From HGM04593 sp964458275 (GTDB taxonomy: Bacteria; Bacteroidota; Bacteroidia; Bacteroidales; Bacteroidaceae), in NCBI GenBank assembly GCA_964458275.1, contig CAYWIE010000038.1:1-25981 (forward strand): a stretch of 25,981 bases of DNA, read 5' to 3'. The notes beneath the pieces were generated by a model. The model had not been told where the DNA came from, made no database searches, and saw nothing but the letters and a program-made list of their open reading frames with translations. Shown here piece by piece: positions 6,674 through 14,744 of the stretch (position 1 is the first letter of the stretch; each line of letters opens with the position of its first letter). The position numbers and the translations under genes were made by a program.

Positions 6674-7435
6674 TTACTGACTTATTTTGAAGAAATTCTT
6701 CATTACAGAGGCAAAAAGTCCGGGATTTTCGAGAAAAGAGAAGTGTCCCGTTCCGTGTGCGACAACAAGACCGGCATCCTTTATGTGTTTCTCCATGTAT
6801 TTTGCATCGTCAAGAGGTGTGGCTGTATCGAGATTTCCCCAAAAGAGCAATACGGGCGCCTCAATTTTGGGCATTACATGCTTTAGGTCTTCGTTGACCA
6901 CTTTCGACAATATGCGGCGCATCATTGGCGAAGCGTTGTTGTAATCCGATGAGCCGCTGTTCTTGCGGAATTTGTTGAGCATTTTTTCGGCTTTATCTTT
7001 TGGCAGCAATGCAGTGCATAGCCATCTGACAGCCTTGTATGTGTAAACTTTATAGTAGTATCTCCATGAGCGTTTGGGTTTTATGCCGGCTGCGTCCACA
7101 AGCACCACTCTCGATGTCTGATTGCGCGAAGAGTACAAAAGCGATACTCTGCCGCCGAAGGAGTGTCCTACCAGCGCGGGATTGCTGATGTTGTTGTCTG
7201 CCACGAATTTTTCTATCATACGGGTATACTCTTCCACTCCCCAAACAGTGTCGGGCTCTTGAGAGGCACCGAATCCGGGAAAATCAAAAGAATAGACCTT
7301 GTACTGAGAAGACAAAAGTGTTGCCAACGGCGCGAATATATCGTGTGTACATCCCCAGCCGTGCAACAAAAGTACAGCATCGCCCTCGCCGGAGACTTTG
7401 ACAAATATGTCTCTGTTTTCGTATTTGTATATCAT
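6674..7435 (-). CDS. Alpha/beta-fold hydrolase, first gene of the ligase cassette
   Basis: This 253-residue single-domain hydrolase has the oxyanion motif LHGWGC (24-29), the nucleophile elbow VGHSFGG with Ser92 (89-95), and Asp203 (WGNLDTATP) and His231 (GTGHFSF) to complete the triad. It has no signal peptide, so it acts in the cytoplasm. It resembles the broad BioH/haloperoxidase-like group, whose members hydrolyse esters, thioesters or amides; the substrate cannot be told from sequence. As first gene of a minus-strand operon with a MurF-like and a Ddl-like ligase, it could trim or proofread their product, which is inference. The ATG at 7435 lies about 27 bases after a -7 box. Confidence 0.8.
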   Translation of the reverse strand: MIYKYENRDIFVKVSGEGDAVLLLHGWGCTHDIFAPLATLLSSQYKVYSFDFPGFGASQEPDTVWGVEEYTRMIEKFVADNNISNPALVGHSFGGRVSLLYSSRNQTSRVVLVDAAGIKPKRSWRYYYKVYTYKAVRWLCTALLPKDKAEKMLNKFRKNSGSSDYNNASPMMRRILSKVVNEDLKHVMPKIEAPVLLFWGNLDTATPLDDAKYMEKHIKDAGLVVAHGTGHFSFLENPGLFASVMKNFFKISQ

Positions 7436-7461
7436 AGACTGAAAATCTTGCTTCCAAACTG

Positions 7462-7469
7462 CAAAAATA
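7462..7469 (-). promoter_or_regulatory. -7 box for the hydrolase-MurF-Ddl-umuD operon
   Basis: The minus strand reads TATTTTTG, an exact TAnnTTTG match, ending 27 bases before the start codon at 7435. The -33 position carries only a T-rich stretch (TTTAC), not a clean TTTG. It is the only consensus box in the gap before this four-gene unit. Confidence 0.5.
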
Positions 7470-7512
7470 ATATTTTAGTCCGTAATTGTAAATAAGGCAT
7501 GCCTAAAATTAT

Positions 7513-7545
7513 CAGCCCGATTTTCGCAAAAGCAAAATCGGGCTG
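7513..7545 (-). terminator. Hairpin terminator after the aspartate decarboxylase gene
   Basis: CAGCCCGATTTT (7513-7524) pairs perfectly with AAAATCGGGCTG (7534-7545). The 9-base loop can itself close by GC pairs. Read leftward it follows the stop at 7566 by about 20 bases and is followed by ATAATTTTAGG, a modest U-tract. It separates the aspartate operon from the hydrolase operon on the same strand. Confidence 0.7.
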
Positions 7546-7565
7546 AGAGAAATGGTGCTATTGTC

Positions 7566-9224
7566 CTATACCTCCACAGGAAGTGAATTTTTCCATTTTT
7601 CGGCATATGTCTCCAGAATATTGCGGATATATCTGCCTATGATGCTGTAATCCTTCTCGTCGAGATTTGCGAGCGACACCCTTATGCTCCATTCGGGACC
7701 GTCGAAGCCGCCACCGTTGAGAACCACCAGTGATGTCTCTGTTGCAAGGCGGAATACAATGTCGAGCGGACTGTAATTATATTTAAGATAATCGACAAAT
7801 TCATCTCCGTAGAATTTCTTTGCCCATACAAGCAGGTCTATTTCGGAATAATACCCGGCGCGTGTGCTGTCGGGCAACAGAGTGAATCCCATGCTTTCCC
7901 AAAGAGTCTTAAGGCGCGACTGTATTATTTCGAGCATGCCTTGCCTGAAATTGTCGCCGTTGCGGCTGTCGATAATCGAATAAAGGGCGAAAAGCGACAT
8001 CTGCAATTGCTGCGGCAATGACAATCCGCTTGTGTGGTTGAGTGCCACTTGGCGGCTGTCGGCTACCATGCGGTCAATGAAGCGCATGTTTTCCACGTCG
8101 GCTCTGATGCTGCCGTAACGTTTCTGCAGTTCGCCTTTGCGTTTGCGGGGCAGGCGGGTGAGCAGAGTGTCGAAGATGTTGTCGCGGTGCAGTGCAGCCA
8201 CAGCAAGGCGCCAACCGGTTGCTCCGAAATATTTCGAGAATGAATATACACCGATTGTGTTGTGGGGCAGACGTGCCATCAGAGACTGGAAACCGGGCAC
8301 AAAGGTCGCATATACATCGTCTGTTACAATCATAAGGTTGGGGTTCCAGCGAGTAACAATGTCCACAAGCAGTTCCACGCTCTTATCGTCCATCATGTAG
8401 CTGGGAGGATTGCTGGGGTTGACGACGAAGAGCGCCTTGTAAGAGGGGTCGCGCAGTTTGCTTAGCGCCTTTTCGCTGTACTGCCACAAATGTAAACCAT
8501 CGTCGCTCATGCGGTCGGCAGGGATTTCAGTAACCTTAAAGCTGTATCTTTCGAGTTCGGGAATCTCTATGTACGGTGTAAACACCGGCGTCATTAGAGC
8601 AACCTTGTCTCCTTTGTTCAGCAGAAAGTTCTGTTCGAGGCTGTCGAATATGTAGCACATCGCCGCAGTTCCTCCCTCTGTTGCAAAGAGGTCGAATTCT
8701 CCTTGTGGCGGACGTCCTGCACAAAGTTCCTGTGCAAGATAGTCGCGCACTGCAATCTCTGTGTATTTTAGTATGCGGTCGGGGACAGGGTACTGGTCGC
8801 CTACGACGCACTCTGTCCACTCATGGATAAGTTCGTCGCCGTTTGCTTTGTGCTCTTCGAGCATGTAACGGTAGCAGTGTGAGAGAAGTCCGCATCCGGG
8901 CATATTCTTGTTCTCCTTCAGGAACTGTTCGAAACGCTTTGCGATTCCCTCCTTTTGCGGGATGCCGGCAATACCGTCCTCTCTGCTGAAGGTGTGGCGG
9001 CACTCTTCGATTCCGAATTTTCCGAGCGTGAAGAATGCCTCGCGCGGAAGCGTTGCTATCCAGTTGGGATTGCCGCGCCCTGCATTGAGCATCGTATGCA
9101 TCATTTTTTTTATCCTCTCGTCTGCAAGCTCAATCAAACGGTTCTTGAGCTCAAAAGGGCTTATTTTTTCCATCTCTCTGCCAAAGGATTGAACCTCACT
9201 TTTGTCTTTAAGCAATTTGTCCAT
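7566..9224 (-). CDS. aspD: Bifunctional aspartate transaminase / L-aspartate 4-decarboxylase
   Basis: This PLP enzyme releases the beta-carboxylate of L-aspartate as CO2 to give L-alanine, with a side aminotransferase activity. The start is placed at the ATG at 9224 (MDKLLKDKSEVQSFGREM), giving 552 residues, close to the usual 530-550. Fold-type I motifs are present: NPSNPPS (from Asn269), TDDVYATF (301-308) and YSFSKYFGATGWR with the PLP lysine at 331. The N-terminal extension with GRGNPNW is typical of this decarboxylase rather than plain aminotransferases. The next gene upstream encodes the matching AspT exchanger, only 25 bases away, which strengthens the call. The enzyme is cytoplasmic and consumes a proton per turnover. 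A hairpin terminator follows. Confidence 0.92.
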   Translation of the reverse strand: MDKLLKDKSEVQSFGREMEKISPFELKNRLIELADERIKKMMHTMLNAGRGNPNWIATLPREAFFTLGKFGIEECRHTFSREDGIAGIPQKEGIAKRFEQFLKENKNMPGCGLLSHCYRYMLEEHKANGDELIHEWTECVVGDQYPVPDRILKYTEIAVRDYLAQELCAGRPPQGEFDLFATEGGTAAMCYIFDSLEQNFLLNKGDKVALMTPVFTPYIEIPELERYSFKVTEIPADRMSDDGLHLWQYSEKALSKLRDPSYKALFVVNPSNPPSYMMDDKSVELLVDIVTRWNPNLMIVTDDVYATFVPGFQSLMARLPHNTIGVYSFSKYFGATGWRLAVAALHRDNIFDTLLTRLPRKRKGELQKRYGSIRADVENMRFIDRMVADSRQVALNHTSGLSLPQQLQMSLFALYSIIDSRNGDNFRQGMLEIIQSRLKTLWESMGFTLLPDSTRAGYYSEIDLLVWAKKFYGDEFVDYLKYNYSPLDIVFRLATETSLVVLNGGGFDGPEWSIRVSLANLDEKDYSIIGRYIRNILETYAEKWKNSLPVEV

Positions 9225-9249
9225 AATGTTGTATGAGTATTTAAAAGGT

Positions 9250-10971
9250 CTAATGAATGAGTAAAACGATTGCAACGCCCCAAAGAATAAGCAATGTATT
9301 GCCTACGGCGTACGTTACAGTGTAGCCGAGTGTCGGGGTAGGGCTGCCGACTGCCTCTTGAACAGCTCCGATTGCAGCGGTTGTGGTTCGTGAGCCGCAA
9401 CAGCATCCTAAGGCTATTGCCGGATGGAACTTGAACCAGTAGCGTGCTATGAAGAGACCGAAAAGCAACGGCAGGGAGGTTGCTATTGCGCCTGCCACGA
9501 AAAGCGAAAGGCCTACTTCGCGGAATCCCTCCACAAAACCCGGACCGGCTGTGATTCCCACAATGGCTATAAAGATGTTCAGCCCCATGTTGTTGAATAC
9601 AAGCAATGCTGCTTCGGGTATTGCTCCCATCGTAGGACAGCGCGAATGCCACCATCCGAATACAAGTCCGGCAATGAGTGCACCTCCGCTTGTGCTCAAG
9701 CTCAACGGGACGCCGCCGATGTGCAGTGTAAGCACACCTATGAGGCAGCCGAGAACGATGCCTAAGGTCAGAAATACCATGTCTGTGGTATTGGTCGCCG
9801 GGTCGGGGTAGCCGATGGCATGAGCCGCAGGCAGGACATCGAATTTCTTTCCGACAAGCTCTATTGTGTCGCCGGCATTTATCACAGTCGCGGGAAATAC
9901 CGGGATTTCCACTCCCATACGTGTTATCGAACGTATGCTGACTCCGTGCATGAAACGCTCTCCACGCAATTGGGCTACACTCTTGCCATCATATGATGTT
10001 CCGGAATGTTTTCTTTTGCCACCGACTACAAGCGCTTTTAGTTGCATGACAGGGAAGTCGAGCAAAGCCTCGTCATCGACCTCGGCGCCTATCCAGTCTT
10101 CTTCGCCTATGGCAAATTCGCGTCTGCCGGTGAGTACGACCTCATCGCCGACTGCCAATGTCATGTCGGGTGTAATGTCATTCACTATCTTGATGCCTTT
10201 GCGTATGCGCTCCACGAAAAGACGCTTCCCCTGAGACTCGAACAGCTGTTCGAGTTCGTTGACGGTATGTCCCTCTTCGAACCAGCTGTTGGTTATCTTG
10301 TAAGCGCGGAACACGACAGGGCGTTCGGCACTCGACACGTCGGGTTCATCTCCGATGTTATGTCCCATTTTGCTCTCCAGTTCACGGCAGGCAGCCTTTA
10401 CCTTGTCAAGCCCGCCCATAATGCGCGGTCCTATGCTGGAAATGATCCACGCCGAGCCGGCTGTTCCGTAAATATAAGTTACTGCATATGCAACCGGGAT
10501 GATGTTGATGAAATTCTGCTTCTGTTCGGCAGATAGCTGAAGCCCGCTGATTGTATCGCCTGCGACGCCAATTACAGCACTGATTGTCTGTGAACCGGAC
10601 AGCAATCCCGCAGCCTCGCCGATGTTGTATCCCATGACAAGCGCCGTAACCCATGTGGTTGCAAGAATGAAGAGGCACATCACAACTGCGAACAGCACTT
10701 GAGGCAATCCATCCTTTTTGAGTCCGCGAAAGAACTGCGGTCCCACCTTATATCCGATAGCGAACAGAAACAGCAGAAATGCCACCGGCTTCAATGTCCC
10801 TCCAATGGGGATTTTCAACTGTCCCAGAAGGACACCGACCAGCAGTACGCTTGTTACAACTCCGAGACTGAATCCCTTCACGCGGATGCGTCCGATAAGC
10901 GTTCCCAATCCCAATGTGAGAAATACCGCAATTTCGGGGTGAGAACGTAATGTGTCAAATAACCACTCCAT
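9250..10971 (-). CDS. aspT: AspT-family aspartate:alanine antiporter
   Basis: The inner-membrane exchanger (573 residues from the ATG at 10971) is built as two membrane halves around a large cytoplasmic insert at roughly residues 185-395. The insert holds two RCK_C/TrkA_C-like modules (about 218-290 and 306-380). The halves carry related motifs, GSQTISAVIGVAGD (126-139) and GSRTTTAAIGAVQEA (526-540), as expected for AspT proteins with duplicated topology. AspT imports L-aspartate in exchange for L-alanine, and with the decarboxylase encoded next this makes net charge movement and a proton motive force. An upstream in-frame extension of 19 residues is less likely because it precedes a normal membrane-protein start (MEWLFDTL). 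No clean TAnnTTTG box was found before it. Confidence 0.9.
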   Translation of the reverse strand: MEWLFDTLRSHPEIAVFLTLGLGTLIGRIRVKGFSLGVVTSVLLVGVLLGQLKIPIGGTLKPVAFLLFLFAIGYKVGPQFFRGLKKDGLPQVLFAVVMCLFILATTWVTALVMGYNIGEAAGLLSGSQTISAVIGVAGDTISGLQLSAEQKQNFINIIPVAYAVTYIYGTAGSAWIISSIGPRIMGGLDKVKAACRELESKMGHNIGDEPDVSSAERPVVFRAYKITNSWFEEGHTVNELEQLFESQGKRLFVERIRKGIKIVNDITPDMTLAVGDEVVLTGRREFAIGEEDWIGAEVDDEALLDFPVMQLKALVVGGKRKHSGTSYDGKSVAQLRGERFMHGVSIRSITRMGVEIPVFPATVINAGDTIELVGKKFDVLPAAHAIGYPDPATNTTDMVFLTLGIVLGCLIGVLTLHIGGVPLSLSTSGGALIAGLVFGWWHSRCPTMGAIPEAALLVFNNMGLNIFIAIVGITAGPGFVEGFREVGLSLFVAGAIATSLPLLFGLFIARYWFKFHPAIALGCCCGSRTTTAAIGAVQEAVGSPTPTLGYTVTYAVGNTLLILWGVAIVLLIH

Positions 10972-11068
10972 AATCAAAACACTTTTTACAGATAACAAAA
11001 GCAGACCCCGTTTGGTTTGCCGTAGCATGGCAGAATGAAATTTGCATTGACGAAAAGTCCTGACAAAC

Positions 11069-11099
11069 TTGAATTTTTACATTTCATGTGCTATATTTG
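11069..11099 (+). promoter_or_regulatory. Bacteroidota promoter for the mechanosensitive channel gene
   Basis: TTG at 11069-11071 and TATATTTG at 11092-11099 are separated by 20 bases, a good match to TTTG-N19/20-TAnnTTTG. The start codon is at 11214, so the leader is about 108 bases. It contains a tandem AAATACAAT repeat just before the gene (about 11188-11206). Confidence 0.7.
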
Positions 11100-11213
11100 C
11101 AATGAACAAGATAGCTTGATAAACAAAAGCGAACGGAAAAGAACCCGCTCTGCAAAGAATAGAGACTGCTGATTTTAAGAACCTCCCTAAATACAATTAA
11201 ATACAATAGAGAC

Positions 11214-12512
11214 ATGAACCATTATGTAATATCCATCTTCAATTCGATAGGGATAGATGTAACGTCTATGCCCTATATCTATTGGAGCATGGCATTGGTT
11301 GCCATATTGGCAATAGTATATTCAATCAAGTTCATATGCCGTAGGATAATTGTCCCGATAATCAAGAAAATAACCGGAAAAACACAAAGTTCATGGGACG
11401 ATTTCCTGTTGAACGATGACGTTTTGAAAAATCTTAGTGGCTTGATACCGCCGCTTGTCATTGTATTGCTGGTGCCATACATGTTTCCCGAAACAGACAT
11501 GTTTGGCAAATTGGTGTCTAAATTATGTTGGATATACGTTGTCGTAGCCTCAGTAAAATTCGTTTGCTCCATTCTCTCGTCTTTATACACTTTATCGAGT
11601 GAACACGAAAAACTGAAAAACCGTGCCTTGCAAGGTGTATTCCAAATGCTGAAGCTTATAGTGGTGTGCATCGGTGTCATCATCATAATAAGTGAACTTG
11701 TCGATAAGGACCCGATGAACGTAATCGCCGGATTCGGAGCTTCGGCGGCGATACTGATGCTGGTGTTCAAGGATACCATCATGGGACTTGTAGCAGGTGT
11801 GCAGCTCTCGTTGAACGACATGTTGCGGCCGGGAGACTGGATTACAATGCCTAAATATGGTGCCGATGGCTCGGTAATCGAAGTAACGCTCACAACGGTG
11901 AAAGTGCAGAATTGGGACAAGACTATTACCACCATTCCGCCCTATATGCTGGTTAGCGACTCGTTCCAGAACTGGAGAGGTATGTTCGATTACGGCGGCC
12001 GCCGCGTCAAACGTTCGGTATATCTGGATATGCGCTCCATTACGTTCTGTTCCGAAGCACAGATAGAACGGTTCAAGGAAGAGGGATGGCTCGATGGAAT
12101 GGATTATGATAAAGATAGTCTTGTGAATCTGCATGTGTTCCGCAACTACATAGATAAATATCTGCGTAACCATCCCCGTGTCAACAGCGAGATGATTCTG
12201 ATGGTGCGTCAGCTGCAGCCCACTCCTCAGGGGCTTCCTTTGGAACTGTACTTCTTTTCTGCATTCCCCGAATGGATTCCGTATGAAAAACTTCAAGCCG
12301 AAGTGTTTGAACATGTGTTTGCTGTATTGCCGCGTTTCGGGCTGCGTGTTTTCCAACTCCCGTCCGGTTTTGATTTTTGTGAATACAAAGGGGAAGAGTA
12401 TAAAGATGAAGAACAGAAAGATGTGTTCCACACCAAAAAGAAGACAGTCAGACAGAAGAGAGAACCGAAATCAGAAAATACGGGTACATTGTTCGGTTCA
12501 GAGACCTTTTAA
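11214..12512 (+). CDS. ybdG: MscS-family mechanosensitive channel, YbdG (MscM) type
   Basis: The 432-residue inner-membrane protein has hydrophobic segments near 22-42, 76-92, 103-122 and 143-162. The pore-lining helix follows (AGFGASAAILMLVFKD, 172-187), then the MscS beta domain: NDMLRPGDWITMPKYGADG (201-219), TVKVQNWDKTITTIP (228-242) and SDSFQNWRGM (248-257). The PGDWI.MPKYGADG and NWDKTITTIP stretches are those of E. coli YbdG (about 415 residues) rather than small MscS. Such channels open on hypoosmotic shock to release solutes. The last 45 residues are charged, Lys/Glu-rich and probably disordered in the cytoplasm. A short dyad and a sigma-factor gene follow on the same strand. Confidence 0.88.
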   Translation: MNHYVISIFNSIGIDVTSMPYIYWSMALVAILAIVYSIKFICRRIIVPIIKKITGKTQSSWDDFLLNDDVLKNLSGLIPPLVIVLLVPYMFPETDMFGKLVSKLCWIYVVVASVKFVCSILSSLYTLSSEHEKLKNRALQGVFQMLKLIVVCIGVIIIISELVDKDPMNVIAGFGASAAILMLVFKDTIMGLVAGVQLSLNDMLRPGDWITMPKYGADGSVIEVTLTTVKVQNWDKTITTIPPYMLVSDSFQNWRGMFDYGGRRVKRSVYLDMRSITFCSEAQIERFKEEGWLDGMDYDKDSLVNLHVFRNYIDKYLRNHPRVNSEMILMVRQLQPTPQGLPLELYFFSAFPEWIPYEKLQAEVFEHVFAVLPRFGLRVFQLPSGFDFCEYKGEEYKDEEQKDVFHTKKKTVRQKREPKSENTGTLFGSETF

Positions 12513-12515
12513 AGG

Positions 12516-12533
12516 TATGACAGTGTTGTCATA
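12516..12533. repeat. Inverted repeat TATGACA-GTGT-TGTCATA upstream of the sigma gene
   Basis: A perfect 7-base inverted repeat with a 4-base centre lies just after the channel stop codon and 41 bases before the sigma-factor ATG. It could be an operator or a short transcript hairpin. It has no T-run, so it is unlikely to be a terminator. Confidence 0.45.
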
Positions 12534-12573
12534 GACTGCAATAGAGTGTTACATAAGCAAAGCTGTGAATATT

Positions 12574-13077
12574 ATGGAAAACAACCGATTTAATAGCGAA
12601 CTGACAAAGGCTATTCCGCAACTTATGAATCATGCGCTGTCGCTGACGATGGATGTTGAGTGGGCGGAAGAACTGATACAGGATGCCTCTTTGAAAGCTC
12701 TATTGAACATTAACAGCTACAAAGCCGATAAGAATTTCACGGGATGGATATACAGGATAATGTATAACATATACGTTGACGACTGCAAAAAACGCCGTAA
12801 TACATTTGTCGACATAGAGGCAATATGCAACGAAGAGAATGAAAACTGTCAGACAATCGATGTGAGCTATGTAGACACAACATGCAATGTGAATGAAATA
12901 ATGGGCATTGTGGCTACGCTCTCCGAAGAATACAAGAGCGCGTTCACCATGTATCTCGATGGACACAAGTACAATGAGATTGCCTGCAAGCTGTCCCTGC
13001 CGGTTGGGACGGTTAAAAGGCACATACACATTGCCCGTGAAATCCTTAAGAAAAAGTTGATCGGTTACTGCATCTGA
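12574..13077 (+). CDS. ECF-like RNA polymerase sigma factor
   Basis: The product is 167 residues from the ATG at 12574; an in-frame GTG three codons earlier is possible. Sigma region 2 spans roughly residues 8-80, with an N-terminal helix (ELTKAIPQLMNHALSL), the EWAEELIQDASLKAL segment and the -10-binding FTGWIYRIMYNIYVDDCKKR. Region 4 at about 115-162 is a helix-turn-helix (LSEEYKSAFTMYLDGHKYNE, then IACKLSLPVGTVKRHIHIAR). There is no region 1.1 or 3, as in ECF factors. No anti-sigma gene (FecR or zinc anti-sigma) follows: the downstream gene starts from its own promoter and encodes a GtrA protein. The genes it controls are unknown. Confidence 0.85.
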   Translation: MENNRFNSELTKAIPQLMNHALSLTMDVEWAEELIQDASLKALLNINSYKADKNFTGWIYRIMYNIYVDDCKKRRNTFVDIEAICNEENENCQTIDVSYVDTTCNVNEIMGIVATLSEEYKSAFTMYLDGHKYNEIACKLSLPVGTVKRHIHIAREILKKKLIGYCI

Positions 13078-13194
13078 AGTCAGTAGCCGAAACGTTTTGC
13101 GCGTCACGAAAATATCTTTGAGTGCTTCCCCTTGCACAGAACTTTTCAACGACTGATGCCGACGGCGAAGTTTTCCCGAAGTTTTCTGTAAATA

Positions 13195-13226
13195 TTTGGT
13201 AAAAGTGCAGAAAAAGTGTAATTTTG
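13195..13226 (+). promoter_or_regulatory. Bacteroidota promoter for the GtrA-SDR-FAD operon
   Basis: TTTG at 13195-13198 and TAATTTTG at 13219-13226 are separated by 20 bases, fully matching the -33/-7 consensus. The first start codon is at 13275, giving a leader of about 43 bases. The 197-base gap after the sigma gene also holds a lone TATCTTTG at 13113-13120 without a properly spaced -33 element. Confidence 0.75.
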
Positions 13227-13274
13227 TATTTCATTAGTCTTGGTATGGACTTGTGAAAAGCAAAGAGTTTACAG

Positions 13275-13697
13275 ATGTTATTTGAAAAGACAAACAACAC
13301 TTTAGTGCAACTGTTCCGATATTGCTTTGTGGCAGCCGGAGCATTTGTTATGGACTACGGATTCTATTTCCTGCTCTCGTATATGTTCGGAGTGCAGTAT
13401 CTGATAGCGGCCTTTGCCGGCTTTGTAATCGGTACAAGCACGAATTACTTGATTTCGAAATATATGGTCTTCCAGGGCGAACCGCAGTCGAGAAGTGTAG
13501 AAGTGTTTCTGGTTTTTCTGATAAGCGGCATCGGATTGCTGTGGCTCGAATTAGGACTCTATCTTCTGACCGATATTTACGGGATGCACTATCTGCTCTC
13601 GAAATTGGTGATGACAGGAGTCGTATTTCTTTGGAACTTTTTTGCCCGCAAATTTTTTATGTATTCAAAATTCCACAATATACTGAAGGAACAATAA
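13275..13697 (+). CDS. GtrA-family small membrane protein
   Basis: This 140-residue protein has four hydrophobic helices (about 14-34, 40-60, 74-95 and 103-122). It shows GtrA features: LFRYCFVAAGAFVMDYGFYF (13-32), FVIGTSTNYLISKYMVF (50-66) and a closing WNFFARKFFMY (115-125). GtrA proteins are proposed to translocate polyprenyl-phosphate-linked sugars across the inner membrane or to recruit enzymes acting on them. The gene opens a three-gene unit with an SDR epimerase 11 bases downstream and a FAD enzyme, suggesting that the lipid-linked sugar is remodelled by these two enzymes. No glycosyltransferase is in the unit. Confidence 0.85.
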   Translation: MLFEKTNNTLVQLFRYCFVAAGAFVMDYGFYFLLSYMFGVQYLIAAFAGFVIGTSTNYLISKYMVFQGEPQSRSVEVFLVFLISGIGLLWLELGLYLLTDIYGMHYLLSKLVMTGVVFLWNFFARKFFMYSKFHNILKEQ

Positions 13698-13708
13698 AAC
13701 TGGAGACG

Positions 13709-14743
13709 ATGAACTGTTATTTGGTAACCGGAGGTGCCGGATTTTTCGGCTCGATAATGAAGCGTATTCTTCTTGACGGAGGAAACAGGGTTGTCAGCAT
13801 AGACTTGCAGGACGACAACTTGATAGAAGACAATTTCATAGCATATAAGGGCGACATCAACGATGACGCGCTGATGAAACGGATCTTCGAGGAGTACAAG
13901 TTTGATGCAATATACCATTTTGCAGCCCTTCTGGCACATGTGAAGAGCGAGCTTAAGAATCTTTGGCATTCCAATGTCGACGGTACTGCCAATGTCGCAA
14001 AGTATGCCGCAGAATATGGCGTTCCCCGTGTTGTCTTTACATCATCAAACTGTTTGTGGGCCGACAATTTCACCTATAAAATTACTGAAGAAGAGGTGCC
14101 TTGTCCGATTGAGATATACGGAAAGTCGAAGCTGGAGGGAGAGAGAATACTCCTTTCACATAAGGAATTTGTTTCTGTAATATTCCGTTGTCCCACCATA
14201 ATGGATGAAGGACGATTGGGATTGCTCGGCATACTCTATCAGTTCATAGACGAGGGACGCCGTCTTCCTATGGTAGGAAAAGGCGACAATTTCTATCAGT
14301 TCATATATGCAAAGGATCTTGCAAATGCCTGCTTGCTGGCACGTAATTATAACCGCAGCGAGGTTTTCAACATAGGTTCGGACGACGTCAAGGATTTCAG
14401 AACCGTATACCGTTACGTTATAGAAAAGGCTGGTTCAAAATCGAGACTGCTGTTCCTTCCAAAGGGATTGATGATTGCCGGCATGAAGATATGTTTTGCT
14501 CTCGGCATTTCGCCATTAGGTCCCTACCAGTATAAGATGATAGCCTCAAACTTTGTCTTCGATACAACAAAGATAAAGCGCGAATTGGGTTGGATGCCTA
14601 CCAAGACCAACGAAGAGATGCTGTTGACAGCATACAATTACTATCACAACAATCGTGAAGAGATTCTGTCCCGTAAAAATGTTTCGGCACACTCTTCTGT
14701 TGCCAAAATGGGTGTCATAAAATTAATAAAATGGTTCTGTTAG
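13709..14743 (+). CDS. NAD(P)-dependent epimerase/dehydratase (extended SDR)
   Basis: The true start is the ATG at 13709, preceded by a GGAG-like ribosome site (TGGAGACG), giving 344 residues. A longer open frame that begins inside gtrA is not the gene. It shows the Rossmann motif VTGGAGFFGS (6-15), an Asp pair after strand 2 (SIDLQDD, 30-36), FTSSN (110-114) with the catalytic Ser, and Tyr137-Lys141 in IYGKSKLEGE. Extended SDRs of this kind epimerise, dehydrate or oxidise nucleotide- or lipid-linked sugars. The exact substrate cannot be read out. It ends one base before the start of the FAD enzyme, so the two are coupled and presumably act on the same sugar. Confidence 0.85.
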   Translation: MNCYLVTGGAGFFGSIMKRILLDGGNRVVSIDLQDDNLIEDNFIAYKGDINDDALMKRIFEEYKFDAIYHFAALLAHVKSELKNLWHSNVDGTANVAKYAAEYGVPRVVFTSSNCLWADNFTYKITEEEVPCPIEIYGKSKLEGERILLSHKEFVSVIFRCPTIMDEGRLGLLGILYQFIDEGRRLPMVGKGDNFYQFIYAKDLANACLLARNYNRSEVFNIGSDDVKDFRTVYRYVIEKAGSKSRLLFLPKGLMIAGMKICFALGISPLGPYQYKMIASNFVFDTTKIKRELGWMPTKTNEEMLLTAYNYYHNNREEILSRKNVSAHSSVAKMGVIKLIKWFC

Positions 14744-14744
14744 T

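Noticed and set aside
11592..12431. 279-residue minus-strand open frame opposite the mechanosensitive channel
   Set aside because: The sense strand encodes a clear YbdG-type channel; the antisense product shows no family resemblance.
13113..13120. Second promoter before gtrA (TATCTTTG)
   Set aside because: The nearest TTTG is only 13 bases upstream, too close for a -33 element, and the 13195-13226 promoter is a much better match.
13322..13708. N-terminal extension of the SDR epimerase overlapping gtrA
   Set aside because: The SDR fold begins exactly at the ATG at 13709, which has a GGAG-like site; the extension is an out-of-frame reading of gtrA.
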